From assembly GCA_028673005.1 (NCBI GenBank), contig CM054120.1, positions 69,551,533-69,615,532 on the forward strand: a stretch of DNA of 64,000 nt, in the 5' to 3' direction. This document shows positions 57,310 to 64,000 of this stretch, one piece after another; position 1 is the first letter of the stretch, and each line of letters opens with the position of its first letter. The position numbers were made by a program, and so were the translations under genes. This DNA is from Tanypteryx hageni (lineage: Eukaryota; Arthropoda; Insecta; Odonata; Petaluridae). The notes below the pieces were generated by a model. It was not told where the DNA came from, did no database searches, and saw only the letters and a program-made list of their open reading frames with translations.

Positions 57310-57979
57310 AAAGCTGGCTCTCCAAATACCGGCACTATCCGAGAACCTGATATCTTATAATGTGATTTGAACACTTACGTTTAAAAAAATCTATAAAAAC
57401 TTATTTCTAAAAAGCTCAAGATCATGAACCAATTAAAATTATGTGATATATTCTATATACCTACTAAAAGCAGCGCTAAAAATGTTTCCTTTATCAGAAT
57501 CCTAATCGCCTGCAGCTCAAACTCCGACGGCAAGAGGTAAATTATCGGCGCCCAACCTATGATTGTATTAATTTTTTCGTTTCACATTACCGAAATATCC
57601 CAGTTATTACTTATAACTACTTCTTTAATCCAAAAAGCTGCTTTGTACAATTTAGTAATATTCTCCTTTGCTCTAAATTCCGATTATGCAACGTCACTCT
57701 ATTCTAACCATACGAAATTTCTTTCGCGTGTTGCCCAAAAACTAAATGCATCCTATGCTTGTACTCGGGTAATATTGTAAAGCAGATCATTTAACTCATT
57801 TGAAAGCACGTGAAGAAACTATGTGGTATAACTCAGTAAGCTGTCCTTGACTTAGTAGAATTCCGTCATTCAAGGAAGAAAACGAAATTTATTTCCGAGT
57901 AACAGGGTGTAATGCCACTTTTAAAAGTTGACACAAAAACGCCACCTAAGTTTCGGTGCATATCGCTATAACCTGATGG
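57310..57979. other. Low-copy stretch without recognisable genes
   Basis: AT-rich with a 73-codon frame (57,559-57,780) of no known family. Confidence 0.5.
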
Positions 57980-58070
57980 CAGAGGCGTAGGCAAGGGTGG
58001 GGGTTAATGGGGTTCAAACCCCCCCCCCATGAGAAAATCGAAATTTTATTTTTATTACTTAATTATTATT
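57980..58070. mobile_element. Possible DNA-transposon left end
   Basis: The phrase cagaggcgtaggcaagggtg with ggggttcaaacccc forms a GC-rich hairpin followed by AT-rich sequence, as in common arthropod CAGTGGCGTAGCC-type termini. The other end is not identified. Confidence 0.35.
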
Positions 58071-58355
58071 TTTAACTTTTTTGTCGTTGATTATGGAAAA
58101 ATATGAAAATCTTAATTTTGAATATGAAGAAAAAGTCTTTTTTATTAACATTTTTTTGCTTGTTTTTATTACAACTATGACATCCAGTGAGAAGAAATTA
58201 AACATAATTAACGAAGTATTAACAATGAAAGCCGTGTGAATATGAGACAAAAACAGCGCGCTGATCTTCTACGCTGCAAGGCCGTGTATTAGTAAGGTTA
58301 ACTCATCTTTTGCGGGTGAGAATGCCGACGAGCGCGACCTATCATTGTTTTAGAG

Positions 58356-59349
58356 CAGTGGTTCTCAAGCATTTTCATCCCGTGAAACCCTTTCCTAAAA
58401 ATCCAAATTTCGCAAAACCCCTCATAAAAATAAATATATCCATACTTGAATATCAGTGGCGTAACCGAGGGGGGTGTTTACCTGTGTGTATTTTTGGCTA
58501 ATCAACCCCTTGGATTATTATTGCCATAACTCCTTCCACACCGAACACAATCACAAGGGAGGAGGGAGACCCGGTGTCGAGTAGCCTACTCTTAACGAAG
58601 AACACCAAGGGGGCCAACGGCTTCATGTCCCTTCCGAAGGACGGAACGCTGACTTTTCGCGGCCTCTTCAAACCGCACAAACAGGGGCCAGGCGACCTGG
58701 GGGATGTCCACGTGCTTAAACATTTTCCTTCAGTTATGAAAATTAAACTACTTCAATTTTGCGTGCAAATTACACCTAGACAAAACAATAATTACAAATT
58801 TCTCATTAAAATGTTGTCCTAGACCGCGGTGTAGAATTACAGTTTAGGCATGTAAAATTATCACTTTGCTTTAATAATGTAATCGTTTGCTCAACAACTT
58901 ACGTGTTACTACATTATCAAAGCAAAAAATCGCGACAAACTAACGACAGTCATGGACACGTAAATGCGGCGAGAATTCAATTGTTATAGTTGCAATTTCT
59001 CAACGTTAAAAATCCTCAAAATTCTGGGTATGAGTCTAAAAACAATATCTCGTCAATTCGTCACAGATTCGATTTCTTTCTTCGAAAAAATAAATTTGTT
59101 TTTTTTAGGCTTAGAAGCGTGTCTCGATTTACCTAATTGTTTAATTTAAGAAATCTTCAAATGAAATTTAAAATTATTTTCCACTCAATTCTATGTTAAA
59201 CAAATGTATGAAAAAAATACTCCTTGAATTGAACCAGTCCCGTTACTGTAGACATAGACCGTGCAATGAGATACGCTGGGCTAACGCCATTACGGATTTT
59301 TTCTCGCGAACCTCCTGTGAGTTCGCGAACCGCAGTTTGGGAACCTCTG
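58356..59349. mobile_element. hAT-like element, non-autonomous
   Basis: The left terminus is cagtggttctcaagcatttt. The right terminus, reverse complemented, is cagaggttcccaaactgcgg. These match the CAGnGGTTCTCAAAC ends of hAT elements. Flanking octamers ttttagag (58,348-58,355) and taccagag (59,350-59,357) agree at five of eight positions, a decayed target duplication at best. A second cagtggcgtaaccgagg start at 58,454 suggests another element nested inside, covering the GC-rich patch to about 58,720. Confidence 0.6.
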
Positions 59350-59424
59350 TACCAGAGGGATCCCACTATTCAGTACTCGGATTACGATCTCTTTAAATAC
59401 GCTATGCACTTATTGTAATGAGTT

Positions 59425-59690
59425 TCTGAAGGAGTAACTACTGCGACTGGTATCACACCAATGACTGTATGAAAATAATCGACAAACCTCGACAAAGTCA
59501 TCAGCGGACATTATTTTGATTAATGGAAGATTCAGATTGGAGGCTTAGTTCTTATGGCTACTCACTCAAGGTATTAACCACTCCTTCAGCCATAAAATTA
59601 TTGGTAAAACCAATGCATTTCACCCACTATGTGGACATCATCAGGGCGAACCTGCTTCGACAGTGACAGTCGGCCACGTGTCACGTGTTA
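59425..59690. other. Stretch with a CTGATGA-hairpin-GAAA motif
   Basis: On the minus strand CTGATGA (59,638-59,644), a CCAC-TAT-GTGG stem-loop and GAAA (59,618-59,621) follow in order, like the centres of the two foldback elements, but the spacing is less regular. No inverted arms are seen around it. Confidence 0.4.
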
Positions 59691-59778
59691 AAAATTATTA
59701 GTTTTATTGGAAGTAATTTCAATATATCCCCTCAATATATTGCCACAAACGGGTATTTATTTCTTTAATTACCATGTC
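59690..59778 (+). repeat. 88-bp repeat, first of three
   Basis: It starts taaaaattattagttttatt and ends taattaccatgtca. Near-identical copies lie at about 60,524-60,612 and 63,714-63,802. Here it switches into the start of the large direct repeat. Confidence 0.88.
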
Positions 59779-59780
59779 AT

Positions 59781-60810
59781 ATTATGCATGAAGAATCTAC
59801 AGATGTTTACTTAAAATATTTGATCAAATTATAAAATATTTACAATTTAAGGAATTCAGCTTGTTAACTGAATTATTTTACTCATTTTTACGCGTAAAAA
59901 CAGGATAAAATGTGAACGAATAGTCAATTTACCATCAAAGGGAAAATGTGTAGTAACTTACTATGAATTCAATACATATATAAACTGCGTTGAGTTGTAA
60001 CAATATTTTAAGATCGCAATTTGAATTTTTTAAAAGAAAATTGGCTTTATTTAAAAAAATTTAAATAAAAGTCATAAAAAGTTATTTTTCCTATCTTATT
60101 GGAAATTCGGGTCGAAATATTTCCTGCATTATCATTTAAAGAAATAACGTTATGTTTAGTTTTATGAAGTTTCACTATATGGCATATGATTCGATCGTAT
60201 AAAGTGTTTTAGAATGAATAATAAATTATTATTGTAATTTATTACCGCAGCTCCTTTTAATCTTGTGCAAATGCTAAGTCCTCTTCCTCCATTTGTGCTC
60301 ATTTCCATTCCATTTTCCTTCCTCCACCAAACAATTTAATAGATTTAGTAAATGTGATATACCAGTATATGAAAGTCTGATTCGTATTAAAGCACTAAAA
60401 TGGTGCATTTATTAAGCATGAATATGAGGCCAAGAATAGATTTCAACTATCTGGAACATACTATAATGTGAATTATATATTTTTTATTTTTCAGTCAACA
60501 CAAAATATCGTTTCATTAAATTAAAAATTATTAGTTTTATTGGAAGTAATTTCAATATATCCCCTCAATATATTGCCACAAACGGGTATTTATTTCTTTA
60601 ATTACCATGTCAACCCTAGATAAATGAATTCTGATTGCCTCATATAAATTTATGCCAAATTTAATTTTCTATTCACATCCTTTATCGAGTTATTCGCATT
60701 TTAATAATTCTACACTCAGACCAACGAAAGGACAACAAGGCCTTTTATTATTATTTTTGCGATTCTTTTAATCCTCTCTTTCTCTCCCTTTTTCGCAAAC
60801 CAACCTCATG
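59781..60810 (+). repeat. Large direct repeat, copy A
   Basis: From attatgcatgaagaatctac it matches 62,965-64,000 with about two percent differences and a 6-bp indel (ggcatatg versus ggcattggcatatg). The true right limit cannot be seen because copy B is cut by the window end. No coding frame. It could be a long terminal repeat, a tandem duplication or a satellite unit of about 3.18 kb. I see no TG...CA ends or primer-binding site. Confidence 0.9.
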
Positions 60811-61440
60811 TACTCCATTCTTCTACCTAGCTCCCGTAACCTAGCGCACAATCCTTCACCAAAAAACATTTTTTTTCTCGGGTTGTTTATTAAAACGTCC
60901 AGCACATTACTAATATTTTATCCCGTTTCTATTTCATTATTATTGTATTTAGCTCTATATTATGGATAGTATTTCAGCTCTTTATATTCCTTCTCGTTAA
61001 TAACGCAACGAATATTTTTTGCTGAAAATCATTTCCCTCTCCTTCTGTCTTTCACTCTTTCTCGTATTAAAAGCATTTCAAAGGGCGCTTAAACCAATAA
61101 GGATTGAGATAACAATAAGTTTTCGAGGTTTAACAATGTAATTGGTAGACAAGGAAACATCCTGTTAAAATGGCAAGACTTCCCAAAAATATGTGAATTA
61201 AACGTTTAAAATGAAAAATTTCGAACTCGATACGAAAAACATGAACAGAATAAGAAACCATGTCATGTTTTCGTTAAAATGGTCTAGATTTAAAGGTGAG
61301 TCAATTTAAAAAAAATTATAATTTCAGAAAGCAGCCTGCACTTTAAAAAGTCAATTTTTACGTGTTCTGTTATGGTGAATGCAATTCATCCTTTGGAGTC
61401 AAACCTTGAATGTTTTTCCTACATTTTCCTTTGCCACTGC
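60811..61440. other. AT-rich stretch without recognisable genes
   Basis: Between the large repeat and the hAT remnant. No frame or inverted termini seen. Confidence 0.5.
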
Positions 61441-61449
61441 ATTATTTCT

Positions 61450-62275
61450 GCCATATTTCAAGTTTTTACCAGCATATTTGTAGGCACACGGGGCCGTTGA
61501 AGCCAGGTAACAGAAATTACGCTACCGGAGCATATCATCATATCATATCCTGCTTCAATTGTATGGCATAGTTCACGAAACAAACGCTCATTTAAAGGAT
61601 GAACCTTGATTTTATTAACTGCATTGATTACAGTATGCAATTACTTGTGCAGTCGTTCACTCAAATTTTTTGCAACCAAATGTTGACGATGGATTAACAA
61701 ATGAATGGCTAAGACACCGGGTACTGCATCTTCCAAATGAGATATAAAACATGTTGGCAACCAATCATAGCTGATGCAGCGTCAGTTGCACATTCAATAA
61801 TGTTTGTGAGAGGAATATTTTTCTCTTGAAAAATACTCAACAAGTTGAAATATCGACGAACCCTTGGAATCTGTTGTTAATGATTTAGCAAACAAAATTC
61901 TTCTACGACTTCCTGTTCCTTTTCATAGCGCACATAAGCCAGATGTAAGGCCGAATTATCTCGCAATGTAGACTCGTCAAGTTGTAATGCATATTATGTT
62001 TTCCGTATTTGATTGCACAACTGACTTTCAATGTCACTAACCATCTTGAAAATGATTCTTGATAAAGAGTTGTTTCTTAGTGGAATTAATGAGGTTACCT
62101 CACTTTCAGTATGTCTTTCATTATATCTCATCATTGTGCTAATCACGTCCATCTCTGCTGGCAATATCAATTTCTCTCCAATATTATGCCCATTACCACA
62201 TTTTGCAATACATAGTGAAATTTTGAATGAAGCGATAAGTCTGTCTGAAGTACGGATTTGTTATACGATTAATGA
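61450..62275 (-). pseudogene. hAT transposase remnant (ZBED5/SCAND3-like group)
   Basis: On the minus strand, successive broken frames give LIASFKISLCIAKCG then HNIGEKLILPAEMDV (about 62,240-62,130), a degraded DGA-like region near 61,780, IHRQHLVAKNLSERLHK (about 61,700-61,650), a stop, and VINAVNKIKVHPLNERLFRELC (61,555-61,635). These follow the order of the central RNase H-like domain of hAT transposases related to domesticated ZBED5/FAM200/SCAND3 proteins, where the I(I/V)HR-x-x-L-x-(A/S)K box and N-x-RLF box are conserved. Frameshifts and stops are frequent, and the C-terminal dimerisation domain is absent. Confidence 0.82.
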
Positions 62276-62499
62276 ACAGAATTTCGTTTTTCGACATTCT
62301 CCTTCAAAGTAAGGAAGTATGTTAAGCCCTTATGGGTTTCATCAGGAAATTACTTCATTAAATGCTCACTTTATCTTGACGGCTTAATTGCCTCATTAAA
62401 AAAAAACTTAATCGCAATACCCTTAAGACCCTCTTGCAGTGAGCATTGACGTAAAATGACCAAGGGTATAAATGTACTAATAAACGTCTAGAACCACCC

Positions 62500-62552
62500 A
62501 AAAAAATCTTGAACGCCCCCGGGGGCGGTACCGCCCACGTTGGGAACCACTG
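62500..62552 (-). mobile_element. hAT 5-prime terminus belonging to the minus-strand transposase remnant
   Basis: Reverse complemented, the end reads cagtggttcccaacgtgggc then ggtaccgcccccgggg, a typical hAT terminus. It lies upstream of the minus-strand transposase remnant and in the right orientation. The opposite terminus is not found, so the element is truncated. Confidence 0.7.
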
Positions 62553-62964
62553 TAATTAATAGTAATCAATGGAAATAAAATTCACATAATTGAGTAAAAT
62601 AGTAGTAGTAGTAAACATTTTTAGGCGAATAGAAATTTTATAAAAAAAATACATTATACTTGTATGTCCCAAACTATTTTTAATTTGTGGAACATTAAAT
62701 TTTGTCTCTCACCATCTGTCTCTCTCCTTTCTTTCTTCCTCTCTCTCTCGTATTAAAGCATCAATATCAATCAAAAAATATGTGATTTCGTTATGAAAAA
62801 TCAGTAAAATTTTCTATGATCTGGTTTGGCTTTCATGCATAATCAAATCAACGTTTTTAAAATTATCTTTGTTTTAATTTTATTGTTTAAAATATAATAT
62901 CAGAGAGGCTAAATTCTTATCCAAATATTTGGTAAAAATAAGAGTAAAATTGATATAATAAGAT

Positions 62965-64000
62965 ATTATGCATGAAGAATCTACAGATGTTTACTTAAAA
63001 TATTTGATCAAATTATAAAATATTTACAATTTAAGGAATTCAGCTTGTTAACTGAATTATTTTACTCATTTTTACGCGTAAAAACAGGATAAAATGTGAA
63101 CGAATAGTCAATTTACCATCAAAGGGAAAATGTGTAGTAACTTACTATGAATTCAATACATATATAAACTGCGTTGAGTTGTAACAATATTTTAAGATCG
63201 CAATGTGAATTTTTTAAAAGAAAATTGGCTTTATTTAAAAAAATTTAAATAAAAGTCATAAAAAGTTATTTTTCATATCTTATTGGAAATTCGGTTCGAA
63301 ATATTTCCTGCATTATCATTTAAAGAAATAACGTTATGTTTAGTTTTATGAAGTTTCACTATATGGCATTGGCATATGATTCGATCGTATAAAGTGTTTT
63401 AGAATGAATTATAAATTATTATTGTAATTTTTTACCGCAGCTCCTTTTAATCTTGTGCAAATGCTAAGTCCTCTTCCTCCATTTGTGCTCATTTCCATTC
63501 CATTTTCCTTCCTCCACCAAACTATTTAATAGATTTAGTAAATGTGATATACCAGTATCTGAAAGTCTGCTTCCTATTAAAGCACTAAAATGTTGCATTT
63601 ATTAAGCATGAATATGAGGCCCAGAATAGAATTCAACTATCTGGAACATACTATAATGTGAATTATATATTTTTTATTTTTCAGTCAACACAAAATATCG
63701 TTTCATTAAATTAAAAATTATTAGTTTTATTGGAAGTAATTTCAATATATCCCCTCAATATATTGCCACAAACGGGTATTTATTTCTTTAATTACCATGT
63801 CAACCCTAGATAAATGAATTCTGATTGCCTCATATAAATTTATGCCAAATTTAATTTTCTATTCACATCCTTTATCGAGTTATTCGCATTTTAATAATTC
63901 TACACTCAGACCAACGAAAGGACAACAAGGCCTTTTATTATTATTTTTGCGATTCTTTTAATCCTCTCTTTCTCTCCCTTTTTCGCAAACCAACCTCATG
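62965..64000 (+). repeat. Large direct repeat, copy B (cut by window end)
   Basis: Partner of 59,781-60,810, offset 3,184-3,190 bp. It runs off the window. Confidence 0.9.

Overview
The window is repeat-dominated, AT-rich eukaryotic DNA, most likely from an arthropod and probably an insect. That placement is an inference. It rests on the mixture of non-LTR retrotransposons, hAT, PIF/Harbinger, piggyBac-type, pogo/Tigger-like and Helitron-like remnants, and on the long (TA)n and (CA)n microsatellites. I see no intact host protein gene, rRNA gene, functional tRNA gene or CRISPR array. Every open frame is short, and those I can interpret are transposase or reverse-transcriptase debris, low-complexity translation or repeat translation.

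Left half (1-35,440). A segment of at least 12.8 kb occurs twice in direct orientation: 1-12,790 and 22,657-34,939, offset about 22.66 kb, differing by scattered substitutions and a few sharp indels. Each copy starts in a satellite-like array and continues through a module of stacked DNA transposons: a minisatellite, a pogo/mariner-type terminus, two small hAT elements with target-site duplications, a pogo/Tigger-like element with a second element nested inside, a larger hAT element with a transposase C-terminus, a GGGA low-complexity tract, a foldback element and (TA)n runs. Between the copies (about 12,840-22,656) lies an array of roughly 775-bp monomers. These carry GCGGCCGC sites, an ACTAGT box and a short hairpin, and they switch orientation several times, forming palindromic junctions. 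The two copies differ structurally at inverted-repeat sites: copy 1 has a 277-bp-arm palindrome that copy 2 lacks, and the foldback element is truncated on opposite sides in the two copies. This could be a real tandem duplication or an unpurged second haplotype joined in the assembly.

Middle (35,440-48,590). Mostly unrecognised low-copy sequence. It is cut by a second, more diverged mosaic duplication (37,269-37,784 with 43,313-43,828; 39,071-40,660 with 44,142-45,378). One copy carries a 328-bp extra segment with a tRNA-like promoter region. A C/T-rich to G/A-rich switch lies at 47,330-47,820.

Right part (48,590-64,000). A dense transposon cluster: a mariner-like transposase fragment, a piggyBac-type MITE with TTAA ends, a PIF/Harbinger-type element with a duplicated terminus and TAA target duplication, a Helitron 3-prime end, two decayed LINEs in tandem each followed by a (TA)n run, a second foldback element, several hAT ends, a reverse-strand hAT transposase remnant, and a direct repeat of at least 1 kb cut by the window end. 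Nothing here works as an operon. The layout records repeated insertion and inverted-repeat rearrangement.
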